Assembly: GCF_039839275.1 (NCBI RefSeq)
Contig: NZ_JBDOQP010000001.1
Location: 248,001-312,000 of the forward strand
Origin: Aerobium sp039839275
GTDB lineage: Bacteria > Pseudomonadota > Alphaproteobacteria > Rhizobiales > Rhizobiaceae
Direction of reading: 5' to 3'
DNA length: 64,000 bases
Part shown: in pieces, positions 33,294-41,295 of the stretch
How positions within the stretch are numbered: position 1 is the first letter of the stretch
Layout: every line of letters starts with the position of its first letter
Made by a program: the position numbers and the translations under genes
The notes under the pieces: model-generated
The model's input: the letters and a program-made list of their open reading frames with translations, nothing else
Databases searched by the model: none
Told to the model about the DNA's origin: nothing

Positions 33294-34484
33294 GTGGCGA
33301 TTGCAGCAAGAGACGACAGGACCGCCGGGCCGATCCGGCTTGGCATGGTGGGTGGCGGCCAGGGGGCGTTCATCGGCGGGGTGCATCGGATTGCGGCGCG
33401 GCTCGACGGCGAATTCCAGCTCGTTGCCGGCGCGCTGTCGTCCGATCCCGAGCGTGCTAGGGCGTCGGCGGCCGAACTGGGGCTGGACCCAGCGCGCAGC
33501 TATGGATCTTTCGAGGAGATGGCCCGGGCGGAGGCGGCGCGAAGCGACGGCATCGAGGCGGTCTCGATCGTCACGCCGAACCACATGCACTGGCCGGCCG
33601 CCGAAGCCTTCCTTAATGCAGGCATCCACGTCATCTGCGACAAGCCGCTGACCTCCAGCCTTGCCGATGCCAGGAAGCTTGCCGCGCTTGTCGAAAAGAG
33701 CGGTCGGCTGTTCGTGCTGACCCACAACTATACCGGCTATCCGATGGTGCGGCAGGCACGCGAGATGATCCGCGCCGGCGAAATCGGCGACATTCGCGTC
33801 GTGCAGGCGGAATATCCGCAGGACTGGCTGACGGAGAAGGTCGAGGAAACCGGTTCCAAGCAGGCCGGCTGGCGCACCGATCCGTCGAAATCGGGTGCTG
33901 GCGGCGCGACCGGCGACATCGGCACCCACGCCTACAATCTCGCCCGCTTCGTCAGCGGGCTGGAACTGGATACGCTGGCTGCCGACCTGAGCGCCTTCGT
34001 CGACGGCCGGCGGGTCGATGACAACGCCCACGTGATGCTGCGTTTCAAGGCCATGGGCGGTGCGCCGGCCGCGAAAGGCATGCTGTGGGCGAGCCAGGTG
34101 GCGCCGGGCAACGAGAACGCGCTGCGGCTGAGGGTCTACGGCACCAAGGGCGGCCTGGAATGGGAGCAGGAGCAGCCCAATCATCTCTGGTACACACCGT
34201 TCGGCGAGCCCAAACGCCTGATCACACGCGGCGGAGCCGGCGCCGGAGCCGCAGCGGCACGGGTTTCGCGCATCCCCGGTGGTCACCCCGAAGGCTATCT
34301 GGAAGGCTTCGCGACGATCTATTGCGAGGCGGCCCGGGCGATCCGCGCCCTGCGCGAGGGCACGACACTGCCAGACGACGCGATCTTCCCCACCGTCCAT
34401 GACGGCGTCGAAGGCGTCGCCTTCATCGAAGCCTGCGTCAGGTCGTCGAACGAGAACGGGGCTTGGACGCGGCTGGATTCTTAG
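33294..34484 (+). CDS. Gfo/Idh/MocA-family oxidoreductase
   Basis: NAD(P)-dependent sugar or inositol dehydrogenase family. The GTG at 33294 with a strong SD (AGGAGG, 6 bases) gives 396 residues. The Rossmann motif GMVGGGQGAFIG lies near residues 17-28, followed by VSIVTPNHMHWPAAEAFLNA and the EKP-like box ICDKPLTSSLADARKL. The catalytic-domain segment KSGAGGATGDIGTHAYNLAR includes the GxxxDxGxH motif seen in this family. It is the only plus-strand gene among minus-strand glycan genes, so it may be separately regulated. Whether it makes a glycan precursor or serves catabolism cannot be told. Confidence 0.88.
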   Translation: MAIAARDDRTAGPIRLGMVGGGQGAFIGGVHRIAARLDGEFQLVAGALSSDPERARASAAELGLDPARSYGSFEEMARAEAARSDGIEAVSIVTPNHMHWPAAEAFLNAGIHVICDKPLTSSLADARKLAALVEKSGRLFVLTHNYTGYPMVRQAREMIRAGEIGDIRVVQAEYPQDWLTEKVEETGSKQAGWRTDPSKSGAGGATGDIGTHAYNLARFVSGLELDTLAADLSAFVDGRRVDDNAHVMLRFKAMGGAPAAKGMLWASQVAPGNENALRLRVYGTKGGLEWEQEQPNHLWYTPFGEPKRLITRGGAGAGAAAARVSRIPGGHPEGYLEGFATIYCEAARAIRALREGTTLPDDAIFPTVHDGVEGVAFIEACVRSSNENGAWTRLDS

Positions 34485-34749
34485 GGGGCTGAACCCAAGG
34501 CCGTCGATGTCAGACGATGATGCCTGCTTTGCGGAACGCAGTCCAACGCGAACGCCGCACGAGTGTTCAGTCTATGCATAGTCCTTGCGACAATGCGACA
34601 GCCATTTGATTGACCATGAACTGGGTGCATGTCAGATTCAGCGGCGATCTCTTGGGGGCTAAAGTTCGCGTTTACCCGGTGTTGCACCCTCAAAAGCGAA
34701 CCCCTGTTATAGGTGGTAATGCAAAGGCTGCGCGAATTCGTTCATTCCG

Positions 34750-35289
34750 CTACGGGTCCTTCGAGCGGTAGAATGGACAGGTGGCGTCCCTGTCGCTGAT
34801 TACAATGGGATTGAACGGCCAAGCTATCCCGAACGCCGGATCGTCCCACCGTGCCACGCTCGCCGATTCGGGAGCATAAGGCGCGGACATCTGGTAGAAA
34901 ATTTCCGTGGCATCCTCGAGCGTGAGCACGCCGTGAGCGCATCCACTGGGTATATAAAAGGCATTGCGCCGGTCGCTGTCCAATTCGATGCCGTCCCAAC
35001 CCAAATAGGTCGGCGAGTCCGGCCGCAGATCCACGGCTACGTCGAAGGCTTTTCCGCGCGTTACACGTACGAGCTTGGTTTCCTCATCAGGCGCTGCTTG
35101 ATAGTGGAGGCCTCTCAACGTTCCTCGAGTGGGGCTGTAGGAAACATTGCATTGGGAAATGTCGTAATCGAGACCGAGATCGCGGAAGGATTTGGCACAG
35201 AACGTGCGCGCGAATGTGCCGCGCTCGTCATCCCTAGGCTCGATGTCGATAACATACGCGCCGGCGACACGGCATTTCGTGAATCTCAT
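34750..35289 (-). CDS. rfbC: RmlC/RfbC-type dTDP-4-dehydrorhamnose 3,5-epimerase family protein
   Basis: Cupin epimerase acting on 4-keto-6-deoxy sugars. The ATG at 35289 gives 179 residues and overlaps the upstream methyltransferase stop (ATGA). Family motifs are DERGTFARTFCAKSFRDLGL, QCNVSYSPTRGTLRGLHYQA with the catalytic His, KAFDVAVDLRPDSPTYLGW and AFYIPSGCAHGVLTLEDATE. The neighbouring rfbF/rfbG pair makes CDP-4-keto-6-deoxyglucose, so the natural substrate is probably a CDP- rather than dTDP-sugar. The protein lacks the longer C-terminus of classical RmlC. It is the last gene of its run. Confidence 0.86.
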   Translation of the reverse strand: MRFTKCRVAGAYVIDIEPRDDERGTFARTFCAKSFRDLGLDYDISQCNVSYSPTRGTLRGLHYQAAPDEETKLVRVTRGKAFDVAVDLRPDSPTYLGWDGIELDSDRRNAFYIPSGCAHGVLTLEDATEIFYQMSAPYAPESASVARWDDPAFGIAWPFNPIVISDRDATCPFYRSKDP

Positions 35290-36521
35290 GTGACAACCTT
35301 CAGTTGAGGCACGGCTACCACATATTTTCCTCCCCATGCGGAGATGTCGTTACTCGCGATAATCTCCTCCTGAATGTTCCATGGCAGGATGAGCACGAAA
35401 TCCGGCCGGACCGTTGGAAGCACTTCGGGGGGCCGGATTGGAATTCTGCTCCCGGGTAGCAGCCGGCCTTGCTTGTAGGGGCTTCGGTCGACCGCCACCT
35501 CAATCAGATCGCGTCCCACGCCGCAAAAGTTGAGCAGCGTGTTGCCTTTCGCTGCCGCGCCGTAGGCGGCGACCTTCATTCCCTGAGCCCGTGCCGTGTT
35601 CAGGAAGGAAATCAAGTCATCTTTGATAGGCAGGATAGTGTTCTGGAACCCTATGTAGGTTGAGACCTCGCCCAGTCCGCCGTCAAGCTCATCGCGTTGT
35701 ACTTTAAGGACGCGTTCCGTTGTCCCGCGATGCGTCGGTGCGTTGGCGAGGCTCGCCATCACCCGGATGCTCCCGCCGTGGGTCGGCAATTCCTCTACGT
35801 CGAAGACTTTAAGGCCGTGCCTTCGCAAAACCTTCTCAACCGCCAGCAGGGATAGGTAGTAGAAATGCTCGTGATAGATCGTGTCGAACTGCACGTTCCG
35901 GATCAGTTGGAGCAGATGCGGGAACTCCAGGCTGACGACGCCGTCAGGCTTTAGAACGGCGGCGAGCCCGCCGACGAAGTTATTGATGTCGGGCACATGG
36001 GCAAACACGTTGTTGCCGACCACCAGATCCGCACCGAGATCGCGTTGCTGCAGATCCATCGCAGTGTCCACGCCGAAGAAGCGCGCCTCGGTGGGAACGC
36101 CCGCCGCACGCGCTACTTCTGCCACGTTCTGGGCGGGTTCTATGCCGAGCGAGGGGATGTTGCGTTCCACGAAGTGGCGGAGAAGGTAGCCGTCATTGCT
36201 GGCAACCTCGATCACCTGCGAGGAGGAGGACAGGCCGAAGCGCTCGATGGCTGAGATCGTGAACCGCCGTGCATGCTCGACCCAGCTATCGCTGAAGGAC
36301 GAAAAGTAGGCGTAGTCGGTGAAGATGTCGTCTGGAGAGGCGAAGGCTTCAGCCTGCACGAGCCAGCATTCTTCGCACACGAAGACTCGCAGGGGATAGA
36401 CTGGTTCCGGCCGGTCGGCGGCATCGGGACTGATGTAGGAATTGGCAAGCGGCGTTTTGCCGAGATCAGCGAAGAGGTGGTTCAGCGGAGCGTCGCAGAA
36501 CCGGCACGAATTTGGGGTCAT
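35286..36521 (-). CDS. SAM-dependent sugar C-methyltransferase
   Basis: Predicted to add a methyl branch to a 4-keto deoxy sugar (NovU/TylC3 type). The 411-residue protein has an N-terminal zinc-ribbon (Cys6-x2-Cys9 and Cys49-x2-Cys52). The SAM-binding core reads VIEVASNDGYLLRHFVERNI, and FPHLLQLIRNVQFDTIYHEH and FYYLSLLAVEKVLRRHGLKV follow. The C-terminal domain has KVAAYGAAAKGNTLLNFCGV and VLILPWNIQEEIIASN. This three-part layout is that of the C-methyltransferase family. It is coupled to rfbG upstream and to the epimerase downstream by four-base overlaps, which supports joint action on the CDP-sugar. Confidence 0.87.
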   Translation of the reverse strand: MTPNSCRFCDAPLNHLFADLGKTPLANSYISPDAADRPEPVYPLRVFVCEECWLVQAEAFASPDDIFTDYAYFSSFSDSWVEHARRFTISAIERFGLSSSSQVIEVASNDGYLLRHFVERNIPSLGIEPAQNVAEVARAAGVPTEARFFGVDTAMDLQQRDLGADLVVGNNVFAHVPDINNFVGGLAAVLKPDGVVSLEFPHLLQLIRNVQFDTIYHEHFYYLSLLAVEKVLRRHGLKVFDVEELPTHGGSIRVMASLANAPTHRGTTERVLKVQRDELDGGLGEVSTYIGFQNTILPIKDDLISFLNTARAQGMKVAAYGAAAKGNTLLNFCGVGRDLIEVAVDRSPYKQGRLLPGSRIPIRPPEVLPTVRPDFVLILPWNIQEEIIASNDISAWGGKYVVAVPQLKVVT

Positions 36522-37588
36522 GCGGCCATTCCTTCATAGTCCGAGATCTGGCGCTGCGTGAACGCACGCATGTCCGCGCCGGATTTCCAGGCGCGATACC
36601 ACGCGCAGGTCCAATCAATCGTCTGCACAAGATTCAGGCGGGGCCGCCAGCCGATCGCCGATGCAGCCAGACCGGAATCGAGAAGGAGTTGGGCTGCTTC
36701 GGGCGGGTGGGATCCCGGCGCCGGTTCCCAGGCGCGGGTGATGCCCCAAACCTTTCCCAACGCGTCGGCCAGTTGCGCAACCGTCGCGACCTGCGCCGGA
36801 TCGGGTCCGAAGTTCACGGCAGCCGGCAGTCCCGGTCCGGCTTCGGACAAGGCCTGCGCATAGGCCAGATATCCGCCGAGCGGTTCCAGGACGTGCTGCC
36901 ATGGTCTTGTGGCCTTGGGATAGCGCAACTGTAGCGCTCTGCCGTCCTCGAAGGCGCGCAGCGTATCGGGGACCAAACGGTCTTCGGACCAGTCGCCGCC
37001 ACCGATGACGTTTCCGGCGCGTGCGGTTGCCAGTCGAATGCCGCGCCCGGCAGCAAAGCTGTGGGCATAACTGCGGCAGACGAGCTCAGTGCATGCCTTC
37101 GAGCTGCTATACGGGTCGTTGCCGCCCAGGGCGTCAACCTCCCGGTAGGGCACGCCGCCTGTCGTCTCGGCATAGACCTTGTCCGTGGTTGCGACGACAA
37201 CCACCTTCACCGACTCGGTCGCCAGAACGGCGTCGAGCAGATTGACCGTGCCGCCGACGTTGGTAGCATAGGTCTCGGCTGGCGCGCGATAGGAGCGGCG
37301 CACCAGCGCCTGAGCGGCAAGATGAAACACGAACTCAGGTCGGCATCGCCCCACCGCCTTCGTCAGCGCAGCCCCGTCACGGATATCGACGATGTAACTT
37401 CGGTCCCCGGCGCTTAGCGGCGCCAGCCGATACATGCTTGGCCCGGCGTCAGGTTCAAGCGCGATGCCGTGGACGCGCGCGCCAAGCTGTTCCAGCCACA
37501 GGGACAGCCAGCTTCCCTTGAAGCCCGTATGCCCGGTGACGAGAACCTCCCTGTCGTTCCAGAATTGCCTCAGTTCCATATCTTCCAT
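36518..37588 (-). CDS. rfbG: CDP-glucose 4,6-dehydratase RfbG
   Basis: Short-chain dehydrogenase/reductase that converts CDP-glucose to CDP-4-keto-6-deoxyglucose. The ATG at 37588 gives 356 residues (usual about 357); a second in-frame ATG lies at 37579. The NAD-binding motif TGHTGFKGSWLSLWLEQLGA is characteristic of RfbG, the catalytic YxxxK is in NDPYSSSKACTELV, and the family segment ARAGNVIGGGDWSEDRLVPD is present. The in-frame sequence upstream to 38077 is a shadow of rfbF. It overlaps the rfbF 3' end by 19 bases in another frame. Confidence 0.93.
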   Translation of the reverse strand: MEDMELRQFWNDREVLVTGHTGFKGSWLSLWLEQLGARVHGIALEPDAGPSMYRLAPLSAGDRSYIVDIRDGAALTKAVGRCRPEFVFHLAAQALVRRSYRAPAETYATNVGGTVNLLDAVLATESVKVVVVATTDKVYAETTGGVPYREVDALGGNDPYSSSKACTELVCRSYAHSFAAGRGIRLATARAGNVIGGGDWSEDRLVPDTLRAFEDGRALQLRYPKATRPWQHVLEPLGGYLAYAQALSEAGPGLPAAVNFGPDPAQVATVAQLADALGKVWGITRAWEPAPGSHPPEAAQLLLDSGLAASAIGWRPRLNLVQTIDWTCAWYRAWKSGADMRAFTQRQISDYEGMAA

Positions 37589-38343
37589 GGCGCCTTCCCC
37601 GAGACCCACAGATTCTCCAGCATCATCTTCTCGCGCAACGTATCCATCGGCTGCCAGAATCCGTCGTGACGGAAGGCCGCCAGTTCCCGATTGCGGGCCA
37701 GTTCGGCCAGCGGTCCGGTTTCCCAGATGGTCGAGTCGTCTTCGATCAGGTCGAGAACGGAAGGCTCGAGAACGAAGAAGCCGCCGTTTATGCGCTGGTT
37801 GTCGCCGCGCGGCTTCTCGGTGAATTCCGTGATGATATCGCCTTCGAGCCCGACGGCGCCAAAGCGTCCCGGAGGGCTCACGGCGCACATCGTCGCCTTG
37901 AGGCCATGACTTTTGTGGAACGCGATCTCCGCCGCAATGTCGATGTCGCCCACGCCGTCGCCGTACGTCATGCAGAAGGATTCGCCGGGCTCCAGATAGT
38001 CGCGAACACGAAGCAGGCGGCCTCCGGTCATCGAGTGCATTCCGGTATCCACTACGGTAACGCGCCACGGCGGGCACTCCCGTGTGTGATACTCGATCCT
38101 GTTGCTGCCGAGCTCCAGCGTGACGTCACTGTGATGGAGGATCAGGTTTACGAAGTATTCCTTGACCATGTAGCTCTTGTAGCCGGCGCAGATGATGAAA
38201 TCCGTCAGACCGTGATGGGAGTAGATGTTCATGATGTGCCAAAGCATCGGCTTGTCGCCGATCTCGACCAACGGCTTCGGTCGCGCGATCGTCTCCTCCG
38301 ACATCCTGGAGCCGAGACCCCCGGCCAGTATCACAACTTTCAT
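37570..38343 (-). CDS. rfbF: Glucose-1-phosphate cytidylyltransferase RfbF
   Basis: Makes CDP-glucose from CTP and glucose 1-phosphate. The ATG at 38343 gives 257 residues, the normal family length. The nucleotidyltransferase signature VILAGGLGSRMSEETIARPK opens the protein. Also typical are KPLVEIGDKPMLWHIMNIYS, the metal-binding segment FCMTYGDGVGDIDIAAEI, and GFFVLEPSVLDLIEDDSTIW. With rfbG, the methyltransferase and the epimerase it forms a complete route to a methyl-branched CDP-6-deoxyhexose. There is a 143-base gap to the upstream acyltransferase gene. Confidence 0.94.
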   Translation of the reverse strand: MKVVILAGGLGSRMSEETIARPKPLVEIGDKPMLWHIMNIYSHHGLTDFIICAGYKSYMVKEYFVNLILHHSDVTLELGSNRIEYHTRECPPWRVTVVDTGMHSMTGGRLLRVRDYLEPGESFCMTYGDGVGDIDIAAEIAFHKSHGLKATMCAVSPPGRFGAVGLEGDIITEFTEKPRGDNQRINGGFFVLEPSVLDLIEDDSTIWETGPLAELARNRELAAFRHDGFWQPMDTLREKMMLENLWVSGKAPWKIWN

Positions 38344-38486
38344 ATCGACGTTCCCGACAGGTGGCCACACATGCGTCCCGTCGAATATCCGTTTGAAATT
38401 GTGCGAGGCTTGACGGCTCGTCCGGTGTCGGCGATCAGCGTTCCGAATAAGTCTGCGAACGCGATCCTGCAGGCAAGGAAAGCGCA

Positions 38487-39140
38487 TCAAAAGTTGCGGA
38501 AGAAATCCGATAGGATATCGCGCTTGTCTCGTTTGAACACCAATGAGTTTTCTGGGCCTTGGAACGCGATTAGGTGGGCTTGTGTGTCGCGATCGATGAC
38601 GCTGACACCTTGAGCGACGACGGTGCGCTGCCGCACGAGTGACTTCCCAATCACGGCGGAATTTGGAAACAGAATCACTCCATTCTCAATCACAGGAGCA
38701 ATGCCGTTATTCTTACCGACAGTGCAGTTTTGATGAATCATAAAGTAATTTCCGTAGGTCGCTTTTGATAGCACTATCCCAACGGAATGGCCGATAAGAA
38801 AGACTTCCGGCATTTCGATTTCATAAAACATGTCGATCGCGTTTATCTGCTTGTTAAGCAGGAAGAGCTTCGTACACAAGGTCACCGCTCTCTCAGCGCG
38901 CCATATGGTGTTCGACAGGTAATATAGAAACGTACAGTATTGCGATGAGTGCAGGACGTCAAAGGAGCCCGGCTTCCATATCCGAACAGCCGAGATGCAA
39001 TGATCCAGCCGAGCAAGCGCTTCGGAAAGATGGATGTCTATCAGATCGAAATCTGTCTCATCGCCAAAAGGCACCAGCCGTCGCAACTGTTCCTTGCAAT
39101 AGGCCGCGAGCCTTCCAGTCTCAAGATTCACGATCTCCAT
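38487..39140 (-). CDS. Hexapeptide-repeat acyltransferase (serine acetyltransferase-like)
   Basis: A 217-residue protein with an all-helical N-terminal half and a left-handed beta-helix near the C-terminus (about 115-185). The latter reads GHSVGIVLSKATYGNYFMIH and continues with hexapeptide turns (QNCTVGKNN, VILFPNSAVIGKSLV, TVVAQGVSVI). This is the fold of CysE and of sugar O- or N-acetyltransferases. Location in a glycan locus suggests sugar acetylation rather than cysteine synthesis; the sequence does not decide. The coding region is clearly AT-richer than the flagellar genes, with many AAA, ATT and TTT codons, consistent with transfer. Confidence 0.75.
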   Translation of the reverse strand: MEIVNLETGRLAAYCKEQLRRLVPFGDETDFDLIDIHLSEALARLDHCISAVRIWKPGSFDVLHSSQYCTFLYYLSNTIWRAERAVTLCTKLFLLNKQINAIDMFYEIEMPEVFLIGHSVGIVLSKATYGNYFMIHQNCTVGKNNGIAPVIENGVILFPNSAVIGKSLVRQRTVVAQGVSVIDRDTQAHLIAFQGPENSLVFKRDKRDILSDFFRNF

Positions 39141-39167
39141 TTCTTGCCCCTTATGCGCAGTCCACCA

Positions 39168-40253
39168 TCATCCGCAGCCGTGCTGCGACCAATGTCTATC
39201 CAGGCTGATATAGTTCAGCCGGTTTCCTGAAAGCTCCTTTATCTCCTCCAGATAGTTGGAATTCATGACATAGATCGGCGTATTGTCGGCTAGCGAAGGC
39301 AATACCTCTCCCGGAGACTTGACCTCCAGCCCCGTTGCCGCCAGGAAGCGCCCTTGCTTGGCTGGATTGATATCGATCACACTGTCCACCGGCAGCCCCG
39401 CCCTTTCACACATAAGTGAGAAAATGACGCCTTTCGAGGCGCCGCCCCATACGATGGCAGCTTCTTTGATTTCGCTGCGGATATTGTTCAGGGCATTGGA
39501 AAAGTCAGATGGAAACTTCACGCTTCGTTCAGAGTCGAAGCGTGGCTTACGGGCAGACGAAAGCTCTGCGATCACGTAGATATATTGTCCGCCGAAAATA
39601 TGCCCGCTTTCGATGACTTCGCCGAAAATGCGATCGAAGTCGTCGATACGAAAATAGTTCACATGCTCGTAGAAGATATCGAACCATGCACGGCGCTCGC
39701 AGATCCATTCAAAACACGGGACCTCGATGTAAATTTTCCCCTGGCCACCATTTGCCTCTTTGATCTGGAAGATGAAATCGACGGGGTCTGGAATGTGTTC
39801 CAGGACATGGCGAAGGACCAGGCCTCTTCCCCGGACGCCGGTCCCGGAACCGAAGTACTCCCGCCGTACGCGCGGATCGTTGCCCGTGTAGGTCGGGTCG
39901 AAACCGACGATGTCGGCACCGCGCGCAGTCAACATGTCCATGAAGAAGCCTTTGCCGCATCCGATTTCGACCAGATCTTCCAGTCCGATCAGACGCTCGA
40001 CGATCGTCGTCACCTTCTCCAAATGCTCGCGAAAATGGGAGCTGTTCGCCTGTTCGTTCTGATAATGCTCGTCGTAGTCCATGACATCCGGACGAAAGGC
40101 GGCATTGTAAATCAGTCCAGTCTGCTGATCTTCGACCAGTCGAATATCACCTCGCGGGCAGCATCTGGCGTCTGAGGCGTTTGAATACATCCTGTTCTGA
40201 AAGACCGGAAACTGACTTTGCGAATACAGTTCGCGAAGGGGAGAGTTTTGCAT
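39168..40253 (-). CDS. SAM-dependent methyltransferase with C-methyltransferase-type C-terminus
   Basis: The start at 40253 has GAGGT nine bases upstream and gives 361 residues. The SAM core reads DLVEIGCGKGFFMDMLTARG, with LVLRHVLEHIPDPVDFIFQI as motif III. A YEHVNYFRIDDFDRIFGEVI segment follows, and a C-terminal Rossmann-like domain with VWGGASKGVIFSLMCERAGL. The layout parallels the 411-residue methyltransferase at 35286-36521, but the N-terminal zinc ribbon is reduced (only a CCPRGD pair is seen). It may act on a second sugar or on a later step. It lies between the acyltransferase and epimerase genes with short gaps. Confidence 0.8.
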   Translation of the reverse strand: MQNSPLRELYSQSQFPVFQNRMYSNASDARCCPRGDIRLVEDQQTGLIYNAAFRPDVMDYDEHYQNEQANSSHFREHLEKVTTIVERLIGLEDLVEIGCGKGFFMDMLTARGADIVGFDPTYTGNDPRVRREYFGSGTGVRGRGLVLRHVLEHIPDPVDFIFQIKEANGGQGKIYIEVPCFEWICERRAWFDIFYEHVNYFRIDDFDRIFGEVIESGHIFGGQYIYVIAELSSARKPRFDSERSVKFPSDFSNALNNIRSEIKEAAIVWGGASKGVIFSLMCERAGLPVDSVIDINPAKQGRFLAATGLEVKSPGEVLPSLADNTPIYVMNSNYLEEIKELSGNRLNYISLDRHWSQHGCG

Positions 40254-40276
40254 TGGCGTAACCTCACTCAAAGGCG

Positions 40277-41113
40277 TCACAGCGTGCCCACGACACATGG
40301 CGGATCAATCACGTTGTCAGGGCGGGCGCCAAAATTGAGCAGCGAACGGCCCCCGTATTCGTCCGATATCCGTTCCGCCAACTCCCGGATCGTTACCGGT
40401 ATGCCGGAACAGATATTGATTGCTCCCTGGCGGGGTCCGATAGCGGCGTCCACGGTCATGCGCCCAGCGTCTCGGACATTCATGTAATCGCGAATCTGAT
40501 TTCCCGCGGTCAGGTCCACCGGCTCTCCGGCAGCCAGCTTGGCGCGCAAGTATGGCACGAACCGTCTGTCGTCCTCCCCTTCGCCGAACAGATAGAAGAG
40601 GCGACACCAGGCAAACTCGACACCGACGCTTGGCAACCAATGCGATAGAGCGAGGTAGGTGGACGCCTTGGCATCTCCATAAATCGTGGCAGGCTTCAAC
40701 GGCGTTTCTACCGATAGCCTGCCATCCGACACGTCATATTCGAAACAGGTGCCAATACCGACAAAACGCCGGATGCCGGCGTCGACGCAGCCCTTGGCCA
40801 TGGTGAGTGTGCCCGCCAGGCAATCGATATTAATTGGGGACGTGAGGTATTTTCTTGGCTCCGCGTACCAAGCAGCATGAATCACCAGATCTACATCTTC
40901 GGATGTCTTTCTCCACCATCGCTGGTCCTCATGGAATAGAGAAGCGCTTGAAACGATTTCCTTGACTGCGGGGTATCCGGCCAGATCCGCCTCGCGCCCG
41001 CTCCTGACCACGGCGCGCACATCAGCGCCCCGATCCGAAAGGGCCCTCAATATTTGCCGGCCTACGAATCCCGTGCCACCAGTGACGAGAACCCTTTCTA
41101 TGTCTGAAGCCAT
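40277..41113 (-). CDS. NAD-dependent nucleotide-sugar epimerase/dehydratase
   Basis: Extended-SDR protein of 278 residues. The Rossmann motif VLVTGGTGFVGRQILRALSD lies at the N-terminus, the catalytic YxxxK is in TIYGDAKASTYLALSHW, and the substrate-side segment WCRLFYLFGEGEDDRRFVPY follows. It is shorter than GalE or RmlB (about 320-350), closer to small 4-ketoreductases of deoxysugar pathways. In this locus it is a good candidate for reducing the 4-keto group of the methyl-branched CDP-sugar. The inference rests on family and context. Confidence 0.83.
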   Translation of the reverse strand: MASDIERVLVTGGTGFVGRQILRALSDRGADVRAVVRSGREADLAGYPAVKEIVSSASLFHEDQRWWRKTSEDVDLVIHAAWYAEPRKYLTSPINIDCLAGTLTMAKGCVDAGIRRFVGIGTCFEYDVSDGRLSVETPLKPATIYGDAKASTYLALSHWLPSVGVEFAWCRLFYLFGEGEDDRRFVPYLRAKLAAGEPVDLTAGNQIRDYMNVRDAGRMTVDAAIGPRQGAINICSGIPVTIRELAERISDEYGGRSLLNFGARPDNVIDPPCVVGTL

Positions 41114-41295
41114 CGCAAGTCCTCACCCATGGCCCATCCGACTAAAGGCCCATTGCTGCCGGGCAAAAGCTGCGCGACAGCTTCGGCCGACTTCCGCAAC
41201 TGGAATGCGATGCTTCCCGTGATCAGTATCCTCATAAAAGCAAACCGTCCGTTGGAGCCCACGCGGGAGCAGGCGCGCCTGCATGACAGGCAAGA

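Noticed and set aside
31861..34749. Mobile element or attachment site at the flagellar/glycan boundary
   Set aside because: The change of gene content suggested an insertion point, but there is no tRNA, integrase, transposase or flanking direct repeat.
37589..38077. N-terminal extension of rfbG by 163 codons
   Set aside because: It overlaps rfbF in another frame and gives an Arg-rich string; the ATG at 37588 starts a normal-length RfbG.
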